This document shows, piece by piece, positions 12,101-27,100 of a stretch of DNA of 64,000 bases (its first letter is position 1; each line of letters starts with the position of its first letter). The stretch comes from Ancylostoma caninum (lineage: Eukaryota; Nematoda; Chromadorea; Rhabditida; Ancylostomatidae): positions 1,984,001 to 2,048,000 of the forward strand of contig JBAJFG010000347.1 in NCBI GenBank assembly GCA_037903475.1. The letters run 5' to 3'. Under the pieces are notes generated by a model. The model made no database searches and was not told the origin of the DNA. It saw only the letters and a program-made list of their open reading frames with translations. A program made the position numbers and the translations under genes.

Positions 12101-15100
12101 TATGCAAGTGTTCAGCGCCTTCGATACCTTCTCAATACGCTGAGATTTTCAAGTCGAAAATTTCCGTGGGTGCTGCCTTTAAAGGATCCACAAGCTCCTC
12201 CTTGTTGTTGATCTCCGGTTTCTGCCGGCATATTTTTTCGCCTCTAAGTTTCTTTCTTCCTAGTGGTTTTGCAAGGTGGCGATGCAATACTGTTGTTTTC
12301 TTTTAATTTTGTTAAGATCTGAAGAAGGCGCTAAGCGCCGAAAGCTCATCAATGAAATCTAGGACGAAGTTCTCAAGCTGTGCTGAAAACATAGTCTTCA
12401 AAAAGGTTACCACATGCTTCAATGGCCTTTTTTACCCCTTTCGAAACGTTGCATACAGTTTTTTGTTGTTGCTTTTCTCAACTCCATGGAAATTTATGCC
12501 AGACTATGTTCAAGGCATTGTTCACCTCTTAGAAAGTCCTCAGGCGGCTTCAATACGTTTCAGAGTGCATGACTTACTGGAATAAAATTTGGTGGGTTCG
12601 ACGGTGAAAACTACCTCACTTTCCGATCTGGACTTCGCTGACCTTCATGATGAATACAGAAGTGTTCTCTGTTCTGTATTTGCACATATTTTTGGATTTA
12701 TGGGTCTAAGTACCATGCTTTTGGAAGATGTATATTTTCTTGCCAAAAAACCACAGTCACCAAACAAAAGGGGTGATATAATGTAAGAGATTGTAATGAG
12801 ATAATTACTTGTCACCCGAAGTATCACGGAAATATTGCCTTTAACCATGCCACATGGAAAACTAAAGTTTATCTTATCGACATTCAGGTCTTCCCGACCA
12901 TTGCAAAGATCCTTGCCCTTCCGAATATGAAGAAGGACCTGATTATTGTTACCGCATTTTGCCTGCGAAAGAATCATCGACATATAAACGGGTAGGATTC
13001 CCTACATTTGTAGTTGTTTCTCTTCTACCCTACAAATATAATACAATAGTATCACCACATCATACACACTAAAGAGCAGCTAACCTTAAAGGCGCACCTA
13101 CAGTAGTTCTGTTTTTTTTTTCAGATTTTGACGTAATCCTTGGTTTAGCGATTTCTCACTATCATTGTTCAGAATTCGTATCACTCAAAATCTTGGACAT
13201 GAAACTTATTGTGGGTGCTGCTCATGCGTGGTAGAACAAACCAACAGTAATGTTTGACTTAGCAGTCTTTGGAAAGCTGTCCTTGATATCGGTGTACCAT
13301 ATTCCGATTAGAAATGTAGTCATTGAACTCCTCCTGTGCTGTAAAACCAAGGCGTGTATGAATGTATGAAGACTACCACTGAAATCATTTATAGGATCAA
13401 ATAATGAGAAGTTGCTACATTTTTCCTTCGAAAAAAAAACTCGAAAAATGCAATACTGAAGTGTGCAGCAGAGGTTTTACAACATTTTCGTTTTTTTTGT
13501 GTTTCAATATATTATGTGTTCCCACAGAGAACTGCCGTTTTGGAGGTGCACATTCCATGATGCGTAACTCAACTCAAACTTGAGATTTTCCCTTGGAGTA
13601 GAAAAGTATTTTGATCAGCACTTCTAGCAGATTTTTGACATGCCGTGAAATCTATGGAAAGAGAAAAGCTAAAATCGCTGGAGTCAACAAAGTGTGAAAG
13701 TCAATTTTCAGTACACATTGATCCACAAAAATTTTCAAAACGGAAAGTGGGTTTACTGCAAGTTCAAAGGGAGGGTCTATTAGGCAAAGGTCTGGCCAAC
13801 ACAACATTACGAGGACAGATCCAATGCCTCCTTCAGTTAAATTTTTCTCGGTAGGATGTGAACCTGTGCCCGCCTTGCCAGTGGACATGCACTTCTTCGG
13901 ATCACCGAAATTGACGCATATTCTACGGAATCTTGAGTTAGAGGTCGGAATTATAACATGCGACTCTTTTGTAAATTATAATCTTGGCCTGATCTAGCCA
14001 CTGTCGATCACCTCTAGCAGCATCTCATCTATCAGAAAAAAGTAACCTTTTTGTGGAATGTCCATGTTTGTTGAGTATATCCAGAGCTCCCTCAGCGAAA
14101 CAAACAAAACAGAACTCCATTTTATTGAGCAATGTCCATTCATCACTAAAAAAAGCTCAATTTGCCGGAAAATTCCGCAACAGTGTTTATTAGAAGGAAC
14201 GAAGTATGTGGTTTTTCAAGTTCAGCATTAACCGGCAATGCTTCTGTTCAAAATCCGGTTTGCCCATTTTCTACGATATCTAGTTGCCAAGAAGGCAGAG
14301 CGACCAATGATTTAGTTGCGCTCAACCTAGCTGCTCACATATTTATGGACTGCTTCACAATTCTCCGCCCGCTCCAAGGACTACGTTTTCGTACCTAGAG
14401 GTTTCATGACCATAACCTGGTCAAAGTTGAAAACTCGTATCGTTTTGGAAGTGCTTTTCTAATCACAGCCTCTGTGTAGTGTAACACGACTATCTGGCCG
14501 AATGCAGAGGTAACATCGAATCCGGATTTCATTCTATTTGGGCAGAAAAAATAGTCTAGAAATTGGGAGAGCTTATGACCTTTGCAGAAGTCATAAAATA
14601 GGATAATTAAGAAAGTCTTTTTAGGATGCAGATAGAGCAGATCTTGCTCTTTATAATAGTTTAAAGTTCTATCTAGCCTCTAAAATAATATTAGGCTGGT
14701 GCATAATTAATGATGCTTTTTTTCCGCGATTTCTTTTCTCGGTAAAAATGGAAGCTTTTCGAATTTGTTTTTCATGAAAACAATCTTATCTTTCCACTTA
14801 TTGGAGGTGCTATCGAGAACCACATCCACATTCACCATTATATGATCTATCACTTCGGAGAATGTTGAAATGCAGAACAGTCATCCCGCAATGTCAGCGA
14901 TTTCAAAGATGGACCAATCAGCAAGGTACTAGCTTCATAGATGAAGAAAGAACAGGTTGGTCATCAAATTGCAAACACCAGGAATTTTGGGCAGCCTGGA
15001 AGAGGATGAAAGCTTGACAACGAGAATGCTGTCTGAGCCCTCCAAGGTGGACCATTCGACCGTAGTTCTTCGTCTCAAAAAGCTCGGACAACGTGGAGAT

Positions 15101-18100
15101 TGGCAATGGGTCAGCACGAACTCTCGGACAGGAACAATGTTTGGATTTCTACCGATTTTCTGTAGCAAAACGAGCAGGCTCCATTTCTGAGGAATCTCGT
15201 CAATCGAACCTCTTTCCTTTCCACGGTTGCGAAAAATTTCTTGTTTTTAAAATTTGATCGTAGAACTCTTCCTTCTTCATCTGCAGGATTGTACCTTCCT
15301 ACTTGAACTAATCAAATATTTTTCAACTTGGCTTGGCTGATCTTTCTTCGGCCAAAACTTCATTGAGATCACGGAGTGATAGTGCTGCATTCCAAGCTTT
15401 CCCGAAGTGATAGAGCATGAGATAGCGGGTGTGGATACGATTTTCGATAACACCGTTACTATGGAAGAAGAGGATTAGCTACATGAAGAAACCGTTCAAG
15501 AAACTTCATTTTTCAACGAGGAAAGAAGTCGCAAACAAAGCCGCATCAAATATGCACCAACCTAAAAGATTTATGAACTTCCAGAAAATTAGTGCTAGGT
15601 TGCGGTTATTTATCGTGAAACAACCTAGTAGATCTTCAATTACTCCTAAGCAATAAAATTCGCATTAAGAAAAGCAGGTCAAAGTGGTAATGATTGTCAC
15701 GCAGCGTTGAGTGAGGGTCATTGCATGATTGCCAAGCACTGTTGAGTCGGCATTATTGCTTATTCGGGTTTTTAGACCCGTTGATTAACACAGCCGCGGC
15801 AATGTGCTCAACCGTTTGATAGTGCGACGCGTGGGACCGTGAGCACAACCTGATGAGCACGAGCATTTAAGACACCGCCAGTGTTCCACATGCCAAAAGC
15901 GTAAGGTCGCGAATGTGTTAGACGCAAATAGGATGTGACGAGTACGCGTGATGTCCGTATTCGAAGATAGAATGATGAGATGGAAATGCATGTAAGAAAA
16001 TCCAGGCAACATTTTGAAATGTATACAAGTGACTCCTGTCGTTGCATGTAAGAAAATCCAGGCAACATTTTGAAATGTATACAAGTGACTCCTGTCGTTA
16101 ATGCTTGTTTACCAACGTTTACCAGTGACCAACAACTAATTCTGTTTCGAATATATCTGATCTTTTCGTTTATAAGAATAAATGTTATTTGAAAAACGCT
16201 TGATGATTACGCTAGAGCTGATTCAACTCCTTTGGCGGTTTTGTTTTGGAAGGAACATACAACTAGTTTTTCAGAATAAAACAGATAAGTGAATAAATAG
16301 GTGAAATATACATGACTAGGGAAGAGTAGCTGAAGGGTGAAAGAGCTTTAATGTTGCCATGTGCTGTGCACTCGTACATTCTTTGTCCAGATATTCCCAT
16401 TGAAATGCTACAGGCCCTAAAAAATTGTCAAGATGGGAGCGACTCAGACCTTGCTGATGAGATCGATCTACGAAACCCGGAAGTGATCCAACTGGTGCGC
16501 CTGGCTAGGTAAGTGGTCTCTTGCCTAAATACTGATATATGTCAATGAACGTAGAAAAACCTAGGCATTTCCGCGTAGGTCCAATTGAAAGTAACTGAAA
16601 GATGTATGGTTTCAGCGGTGAAGGCTGTGATGAGTGACTGTCTATTCTTTGAAAGGGCAGTTTAGCAGGTAAATAAGGAGAAAACAAATTGGGAGGGAAC
16701 TATTGGAGGGGTTGGAGGGAGAACGAGTGGAAATCACGGACCGGAGAGGAGACAAAAGACAGAAGTGATCTGCTCGCTGAGATCATATTAAAGTGAATGA
16801 TGTTTCCACCATCCCGACCTATAGCAGAAATTCGTTGCAACTGTAACTTTTCGGCACAGTCTTAGCCCTCTTTCTCTTAAATAGCATGAGTTTGAAATAA
16901 TCTCCACTTTAATGTCATTGAAGTGGAAAATGGACCTCGGGTAAAAATTGAATAGTTGATTATTCAAAAATCGTTAGTATTGGGGGTACGTAATTGGTTG
17001 CGCGTTTTTTTCACTCACAGTTTCCTCCATATATCTGTTATCTTCAAGCTTATGGACTATTCGGAAGCGCTGCTCTTTGTCTACAATAATCTTGCGATCA
17101 ATTTTCTAAAGCAACTGTTCATATCGTCAAACTGGACTCTAAGAGCTCGATTGACAATGTTTTTTCGCGTTTGGATTTCGCATATTCCGCCGCGAATACC
17201 CACTGCAACAGCATTAGATACTTTCTGGTCCCACTTGAATGCAAGAAGGAAATGATATTCTTTCTCGACTTGACATTTTTCTTTTCAAAGCCAGCACCCG
17301 TCGAAATTCTCGACTGTGAGTTTACACGTTCGCGATAGAGCCGATTTTGAAGCCTGGGTCCCGTGCTCTACCGGTCGTGCAGGTAGTCCCAAGGGGTAGT
17401 AATTTTTTTCTTCCATGTCGAACGCTATCTTCTCTCATGGAAATTATGTTTCCGATCGTAGTTCTTAAGAATTCCTTCCCATGTTTGTTGTCTATTGTTT
17501 TGCTATTGCCATTGTTTTTCTGAAAGTTTATTGATCTTTTCGCTGTTACAGTTGGAAATACCAACTGAAAAGTCCGAGAAAATGTCTGCTCTGCCCACTG
17601 CGTGCATAGGGAACTTGTGTGCCTGTTAGTACATTACTACATAAGAGTTAGCCGACGAGAAAGCCTCACCAAGATAGGATGTTAAACAGGGCGTGCTCGA
17701 CCGGTCGTGCACGCGGTCTCACGCGCCAGACACCGCGTGCACGAGCGGTCATGCACGTTGTCGCAAACGTGTTAAACCGCCAATAATGACACACATTGTC
17801 AGCACATCACTTATACTCACCGAGCACAAAGAGTCATGACTTGCCTACGAAGGAATCCAAACTAGAGTAACAAACCTGCCTTGCGCGATACAGTTGCTTC
17901 GCATGCGCCAGCGCACTTGGACCGCGCTCACTCGTACAAGTGCTCGTACTCGTACAAATGCTTGTGACGTCAGTGTCGCGGGACCCACCAGTGTAAAACG
18001 GAGCACACTCACCTCGCACGGGAAGTAACACCCCAATTTCGTGATTCTTTCCTGTGTTTCGCGCTATTTCACTGCTGGGTATGAGTTCTGAGTCCATCCA

Positions 18101-21100
18101 AACCCAAAATCCAGTGAAATCTCAAAAACGAACATTTGAGCGGATACTGCTTTTGAGCCCGAAGTTCAGCAAATCAGTAATTTTGGGGATCTCATGATGA
18201 TACAATTGTTAATTAGTAATTAATGGCGTTAAGAATGCACATTTGGAACGCATTTGTATAGAGCACTTCACAGAAGAATGGCAATGGAGCAGAAAAAATC
18301 GCTACTGATAAAAACACGAGGCTTATGTTAACATCCAACACCCAATAGATCCATGGCAGATTGTTGCTCAAACTAGATCGAAGACCGTAGAAGCTAGAAA
18401 CAGTTTGTTGCCCAAACTAGATCGGAGACCGTAGAAGCTAGAAACAATTTTGTATAGATCGAACAGGATAAACGGCAGATAGGGCGTTTGGAAAAGAATG
18501 GATATTCGTGTGTTTGCACTTTGAGGGTATGCAGTGCTCTCGTGCACTATCAAGCATGGTTGATACTGTTTGAGATGATTGCTACTCAGTCCATGCCCCT
18601 TCTTCTAATTGCCATTACATATAGTTTGAATGAGCCTTGCAATTTTCTCTTTGATTACATTAACGAATTTTAGTCAACTATTGACTCCTGCCGCAACTTT
18701 GTTCTACGTCAACGAGCACGAATCCAAAACCATCAAGGAGACTAAAGCTATTCGTGTCATTTCTATGAGGGGAACGACCAGATTCTTCTTGGATGTGAAC
18801 ACTACTGCAGGAATGAACGATCATTTTACTGGCGTGCACGGTGTTTGCAAGAGAACAAGTGAGTGGAATGCTCTTTTAGGTGACTTCTTGTGGGAAACAG
18901 CAATCTAGGTGAACCTCTTGTGAGACCCACCACCGTATTCATTGGCAAAGCGGCAGGAACGACCTGGAGCTTTGTCTCGATTGTTTTCGTATTTATTTGC
19001 ATACCATGGCCCGTAATAAAATGTCATGGCGGTGAGATGAACTCCAAAACTCACCACTATGCTCAAGGCGGTGATTGCATGCCAGATCACATCCATGGCA
19101 CATAGGATAGCAGATCATCGCCACCCGCGTCACTGCTAGAGCACGCATGTGGCAACAGAGGAGATCATCGCACTGTAGGGAGCTGATCGTCTTCTCATGC
19201 TGTGGAAATAGTGCAAGAGGTGAGTAGACGCAGGATTAACTACCCCGACGGTCTCACTCAGCGTCTATTCATCTCTTCCACTCTTTCTACAGCATAAGAA
19301 GACGATCACCTCCTAACGGGGAGATGATCTCCTTTGTTGCCACGTTCGTGCTCTAGCACTGATGTGGGTGACAATGATCTGCTATCCTTTACCCCGTGGA
19401 TGTGAGCTGGCACGCACTCATCGCCTAAAGCGCGGTGATGAGTTTTGGAGTTCATCTCACCGCCATGACACTTTACTACGGGCCCATTTCTCAGAATGAG
19501 GTAATGTCTGCAGTAATACCATAGAAAGTGATTCGATGAACATAATTTTCGTCGACGCAAACATTTTTGCACAATCCCCCGCAAATTTATATTATACAGG
19601 GGCAGATATGTTTAGGACCATGCATCAGCTACTAAACGCTTGCATAACTGTCAGAGGTTGTGAGCCCGGAAATTACCGCCAGATTCAAGAATTACTCCAG
19701 ATTTATTTTTGTTTGCCAACTGGTTGATCAAGTTAATAAGTATTTAATCCGTATTTCTAATAGCACATCTACGCGTGTATTCCAGAGCATTGTGCTAAAA
19801 TGCAATGCAATCTCGACGATTTCGTGTTTTATGGCACGACTAAGGAAGTGGTTCTGCCTGAGATCAACCTAAAAATGGACATTGGACAGAAAGTAAGGTG
19901 AAGATTTTTCACTTCCGTTGCCTCTCCGTGAATGAAAGTGCGCTTCTTTGTAGAACAAGAATACTAGGCATATCTCGTCGGCAATAATATTATAAGTAAG
20001 TGCGGCATGACGGGGTGGTTAGCGCTGAAATAGTTAGTTGAGAGAATAGTTGCAACTTATTTCTAGTGAAAAAGAGTCCCTCTTTTTTTGAAGTTGTTTG
20101 GGATTTCCTACTATTAGGCATAATACTACAAACCAAACATTTCTAACTTTTTTCATCCCTGTAAAAAATTGAGGCAGATCTGTTGCAGCCTTCCCTGCGC
20201 ACAGCCGAACAATACCAAGACGATCGAGGTGACATGCAACGACAGAGGAACTTTGCAGCCACATCCGACGACAGTCAACTGCACTATGAATGGTTAGGAT
20301 TTGACCTGATGAAAGCTAATAATGTAGAGGAGTTGAGAATATGAAGAGAGTGAGGAAGAAGAGAAAGAAGTTACATGGAAGATGAAACGACTTTCATTCA
20401 CTGTCCACAGCGTAGTGTATTTTATTCTGCAATTCTTTTGGAATGAAGTAACATCTCTGCCTTCCAACAACAAGTCTCATTTTTGCGATATTTCATAGGT
20501 TCTGATGACACTAAACCTGATGAAATGGAAACATGGTGGAATCGCAAAGTGCGGAAGTCATGCGACGAATGCCATCGCTTGGGAACATCCGGCTGTAACC
20601 AAGTGGATGGAGGCTTCGAATGCACATGCAAGCCAAACTGGAGTGTAATTGTTGCATTTTAATATCACACAATTTGTCATAACTTAAACAGCAGCTATTT
20701 CAAGAAGTTTTAAATTATTAGGTAGGTGCAAAAATAATGCGCGTTTTCAAACCTCTACTTCCGAGCCCCACAAGGAGGGGGAACCTTTCAAATCCGCAGC
20801 TAAGGAAGATGTACTCTACTGCGATTGAAGTAGGGCCTTCTGGGATCGGCGGGGACCCGGAAAGCAAATGTGGTACCCTTCAAATCTTTGAAGAAACTCC
20901 CCTTATGAAGTCGTCTAGATGCTCGAGGAAATGCCAATTGGTGGTATAATGTATGAGCCAAACCTCCTAACCTAGTTTCTCCAGCCTGAGATGATGGGAT
21001 GCGAGATTTGACTGAACGGTGCTGCGTAGGAGTATTATTACAGTAGTATTATAGTATCCATTCTATTGAGAAACGCGGAGCTCACACAATGTAGCTGAAA

Positions 21101-24100
21101 AGGACTCAATGAGCTGTAATGGACGATTTTTGCAGCAGACTACCACAAAGTCACGGTAACCTTTATTTGGTGTTGCTTCGCTTTCTGGCAATTTTCCAGT
21201 GCTTCTTCCTCACCCAGCTGCTGAGCAAGGTAGTTTATGTTGTCGTAGAGGGTCCGTGCTTCAATGTATTACTGGGCGATCGAGGATTTGGTGACAACTC
21301 CTTCCTAAAGAGACGTGAAGCAGACCTCTTGACGAGGATCAGTTTGGAATAGTCGTAAACTTCTTGAGACGACGACGGAACGATAAGCTGAAGATTGACC
21401 GCCAGCACTGGTTGCATCGAAGAAGTAGTGTTTGCATGATGAGCCTTTAGCGCAACCTTTCAATCATCAGAGGTTTTGGACTATTAACTACCAAATAGTC
21501 AATCTCCGTAAAGTATAGGAAACTCCAAACGCACCTAGAGAAGAGTCGAGATCGCGGCGCGGCTCCCACGGTCAGAGACGCAGGCGCGCACTATGCTGAG
21601 CTCCCGTGACTCTGCCCAAGAAAGCCGCTCCGCGGTCCTGACTCTTGACTGTTTGGAGTCGTCCGTTTGGAGTTCTCTGTATGCTGGGATATATTTGCAC
21701 CACAGTCTCCATCGCCGATAGAATTTATACGACAATTGTAACCCAAGCGGACGGTGAACCTCGTCCCGTATAACTATACTCTGATCAGTTGAACTCGAAA
21801 CTACATTTCCGTGCTTATAAAATATGTGGGATTTAATTTGGGAAGGAATAAGGCTTACCAGTCAAGACCACCCACCGGAAAGTGAGGGTCTTCGATGTTC
21901 GCCGGCGGAAGATCATGGTGATGAAGACGGAGGGAACATCGATCGCTGGGTATACCCGGAACTACGATTTCACCGAAAAAGAGTCACAGCAAGTTTGACT
22001 GGCTATAACAGTGAATGCAGAGCATGAGCAAATATTCCTCTAGAGGACTTATTCGAATAGTGGCTAAGTCACCATCTGCGTCTCGCATGCCGCATATTCA
22101 TTCGCAACCTCTTCGTTTCGTGCTGGCAGGAACTATCAGTTCCAGCAGGTTTACCCAGCATAGCGGTGAACAGATTTCGCACTATAAGTTCACGTGCAAG
22201 TAGGATTTCGTCCTAGTATTCAACCACTAGGCCTACTTAGACGTGCATATTTGAGTCATTGAAGCTTAACTGATGCCGGAGTTCCTCGTTAGCTGAAAGT
22301 CAGCTGCGAGATAATGTTCATCGTTAACTATTAGTTCCAGCAGGTTTACCACCTCCTCTCGTACTCGTTCTATCCGCTCGGCATCTACTCGTCGAGCTTT
22401 TTCATCTTCCCATCCATATCCAAAAAAGGGGTGTTTCGACGACAGTTACAGCTGAGTTACACGGAAGTTGGCAAAAATTCTGTTTTGGCACCTTTCGTTT
22501 CAAAACCAAAAACTCAAAAAAGTGGATTTTATTTAAAACAGGTAAGATATTTGAAAACACCATGAAATAGCTACAATTACAAATTCTCGTGTCGATAATA
22601 AGAAAAACCCGAAATTTTCTGCAAGATAATACAGCGAGAATTGCTCATTACTGAATGCCTGGCATCTTGCAGTTTCTTTCACAACAGATGGTAATTTTGG
22701 AGCTTATTATCCCCTAATGAACAAACTCTCCCGTAAGCTAACTAAATACAATAGCTCCTATGAAAAGAAAATTCTTGAATGTGGGAAGAAAGCCTATATA
22801 GTTACATCAATTCTAGAACCAAAGAAAGGCACTGTGCTCCTGCAGAACCCATCCCTGGCTCTGAAAATTTTGTTGTTTCTGATGGTGCAGAAGCTGAACT
22901 ATTAGCTGGTGTTTTTGAGAGCGTATATGTCAAGTATGAAAATAAAGAAGAATCACCCCCCTTTGAGCAGAACGTTCACTCTGGCCATAAAAGAGGCTAT
23001 ACTCTTTAACAAACAGACTATATTGGAAACCCTCATGAAATGGCCCACACTGTACTCCCGTAATTCCTGACATGTTGCCTTTCATTTTTGTAAAAGATGT
23101 TGCTGCCAAAATCGTGATCCCTCTCGAATATATTTCGAACAATAGCATATGTAAAGCAGAAGTTCCACAAAGGAGGGAACATTCTTTCGTCACACCAGTG
23201 TTTGAGAAATCTGCTCCTGATCAGGCAGAAAATTACAGTCCAGTTAGTATTACTTCGATTCTCGCAAGACTATTCGAGAAACTGATAAAATCACTTCCCA
23301 TCTCTAAAGACATAATATTCTTTCAGAGCATCAGCATGGATTTTGCAAAAGGAAATCATCTGAAACACATATGCTCGAAGTATTAAATGAATGTACTGAT
23401 GTTGTAGACAAGTTTTTGCTAGTAAACGTTGTATACTTTGATTTCGCTGAAGCATTCGACAGAGTATCTAATAGAAACCTTTTACATGTATTAGAGCACA
23501 TTGGCCTACATCCTGATTTGGTCAAATGGTTGGGAGCATTTCTAGAAGGTAGGACTTTTCAGGTTAGAATCAATGAGTCATTCTTGAAGTCGTAAAGGTC
23601 CATGTGGAGTTCCACAAAGTGGAGTTTTATCACCGCTTTTACTTAACATTTATACCGCTGAACTGCTTTTTATTATTGAGAAAAGTGGAGTGAAATGTAA
23701 AGTGCATGCTGATGATTTAAAGATTCACCGCACCATACAGAACAGAAAAGAAGATTTTCTTCTATTCCAATCATGTATAAATCTGATTAATCATTGGGCT
23801 GTTAGCTGGTCATTGCCTATATCAGCTGAGAAGCAAAAGTTATGGAAATTGGAGTCCGAAATTCAAGCAGGACCTACAATATTAATAATGTCTGTCTTAC
23901 TAAGGTTGATGAAGTGTGTGATCTCGGCTTCATCATTGACAACGAATCAAAATTTGAGTTATCTTGTAATAAAATTGTTAAGAATGCTAACCATAGAATG
24001 TACAACCTTTTCAAGTGTCTGTCCACTAATGACCCCTTGGTATTGTCGTTAGCGTACAAATCCTATGTAAGGCCTTTACTCAAATATGGAACAACAATAT

Positions 24101-27100
24101 TTGATCCACACCTGAAAAAAATGGTAGCGCTGATTGGGAAAGTACAGAATCGTTTTACAAGAAAAGCCATGATTAGAATTAAAGGATTTAAGTATAACAA
24201 CATACCCTGCAGTAACATTAGGAGCAAGGAACTGAACCTATGAGAGGCCTTCTCTTAACTCGAACCTTTATCTCTTCAGTGACAATTGGAAACTCTTGAA
24301 CTGAGATGAATAAAAAAGATCTAATAATGGCCTGGAAAATTCGGAACGAAAAAGTTTGCATAAGGGTCGACAATGTCTTCTCCTTTAACTTGTCAGTGAC
24401 AAGAGGAGATCCATATAAACTAGTTCTCGAAAGTCAAGATCTTCATTGAGATCCAACTTTTTCGTGAACAGAGCAGGCACTGGATACTTGAGACTGAGTA
24501 AACTTAAAAGTCTTCCCAGCAGCTTAAGCGGAGTTAGAATATGCGTCATCAGGTACCTTGGGGATGTCCAACATGAAAACATCACTGTTTAATTCATGAT
24601 TATCCTACTTATTTCAATGTACACTTTGCGTTGTTTGTGTTTTTCTTCTATATCACTTGAATGTATATGAGAAATCATGTAATAAGGCAATAATAATATG
24701 ACAATAATAATATAATAATAAAAATAAAAATAATAATAATAATAATTTTTGCACCAGCCTAGTAATTTGGGTGAGAAAGACATTGAAAAATTTGTATTCT
24801 AGTTACTTGTATTAAAATGTCAGTTCTACAAAGACAGTTTCACAGGGCTTCATTTGCTGGAAATCTCCTAATCAGTGCGAGATTGATCAGCTGTATTGTG
24901 GCTCTAACGGTACATGTATCTCTGAAGTTGACCAGGTAACAGCGAGTCGCAGCATTCCGATTGGTTTTTTTTAATATATCACATAGAAATAAGGCAAAGC
25001 GAAAGATCTTCAGAATAAAAGGATAATCGCCTGAACAAGAACAAGAACAACTTTAAAAATGTTATTCAGGCCTATTGCCTCTGCGATGAAGGATATGGTG
25101 GTGATCATTGCGAAGTTTCAAAGTCGTCCTTGTCTCTCATTGCTCAGAATGAGGTTGGTACAGAGTGGTGGAGTTTCTCTTGGTACTTCATTTGGTTTGA
25201 AATGTTCATATGGGCTTTCGCTGGTCTATGACGTTGCACACCTTGATTTGACTGTCGCATTTTCTCCATGAACAACCTTCTTGACGCTATGAATGGTTTT
25301 ACTGAGCCCTTTTGATGGAATGACGCTATGTTCCTCTCTGCGTCCTCATTCACCCAGAACTGGCCAAATGACTCTGGTTCGCAATAATCAGAAAAGAAGA
25401 TTCACTTGGTTTCCACCATTAACTGTCATCAATGTGAGTCGAGTAATCGTTTTATTAGGACAAAGTGTTTACACCCAAAACCCTGAATAATAGCAACCAG
25501 GCGATTGAGGGCGAATGGATCCTTCGCTGAATCCCTGTTGTTGCAATTTGTACTTTCGTTGACCACATCACTACTTTTTACATTCGTTCAAAATTTGATT
25601 TGATCCCATTGAAGATGCAGTTCACAACCTTACTGTGAAGGTTATTGTGAGGATAGAGCTGTTTAATTGGATTTCGTGAGCAACTTTATTTTTCCTTATC
25701 AGTGACCAACTATTACAGAGCTCTATTATCTCTGCTGCCACCGGAAGTGCTTTGATAATGACTACGAATGAGATTGTACTCATGATTCTGAAAGGAATTC
25801 TACTATTACATCGTCCAAAATCAGGGGAGGTGTGTTAGTAACTTTCAATAGGTGTTTATGAAGGCATTTCTTTCTTGAAATCTTTCAAAAAGAAATTCTT
25901 TGAGGACACACAGACATTTTACCAGAACATGCGTTCTCTTGCATTATCGGTAGCGGGTTTGCTTGTTCTCTTCTTTCATCATCCAGCCATCTTCGTAATT
26001 ACTTCTTTTGACTGCAGCATGTGGTTTTATATGATCACCACCTGTTACTCGCTTGGTAGGTTGGCAAAACCAATATGCGCAATTAAGTAATATGTACGAA
26101 TTGAGAGATTACTTGAGAATACCTCGTTTTCTCAGGACTTGGATTTTTCGTCCTCGAAGCTTTGAATGTGTACGAGGTTTCAAACGTGGAACAACGAAAC
26201 ATTTGGGGTGATGCAATGGAGAGAACTGGTTTTGACTTACCAAAGCTGGCTGTAAGTAGTGCATGTGCAGAATTCGTAGAATAATTTCGTAATCCATTTC
26301 AAGCTACGTACACTGCTTAGCGTCGTTGCTATCGGAGGTGTGGTTGCGGCAGTAACAGCAGCCCATTTCAGTCACGTAAGTTTTCGTAGCCATAAAATCG
26401 ACCAATTTTGACTGTCCATTGTGCAAAAGTACTGGCTCAATTTAAGACAGCAACTTCATGGAGTTGTCTTGGCAGTTTTGCCGAAGGAACCACAGACCTT
26501 TGGCTGCCAATTGTGGTCATCAATGCGTGTTTAGCGCTTGCAGCCACTTCTTTTTCCTATTGTGGATGGTTCATATCGCGGAATGTTCCTCAGTATAGGC
26601 AGAAGATGAGCATCTATTTGGCAGAGCGAGTTCTTTCTGAAAAGTGCTGCATTGATAAGGTAGGTCTTTTTGCTCCTTTCTTGGGAGGACAATCGAAAAA
26701 GTGTCTTTTTGCGAAAGAGTAGGAGTCCGAACATTTTCAGTGCTACCGTAACGTGGCATTCACTGCTTTCGGTCCTTGGCTACTGTTTGGCACGTGGCTG
26801 ACTTTGGCTGTGTCATCGGATTGGGTAGCGGACTCCGCCCTGAACAAGTATCTTTATTCCGTAAATTAGATGGGACAGTGTCCATTCATCGATTTGTCGC
26901 CTACTCTATAAATGACAAATTCAACGAAATGTTACTGCAAAGTCACAATTTTGGATCAGAGCATGTTCAACATACAGAGCCGGTTAATCATTTTTGCACC
27001 ACAGAATACGGTCAGGGTGCTCAACAATGCCGCGTAGTTGGACTTTATTACTTTTAGTATAGGCTAAGATTTTTACTTACGATAAGAACATGTTTTACAT

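Larger units (their letters stand above)
12992..16413. other. Gene A intron 3
   Basis: This 3.4-kb intron contains a mariner relic (14691-16215) and a 56-bp tandem duplication near its end. The part from 12992 to 14690 shows no feature I recognise. Confidence 0.4.
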
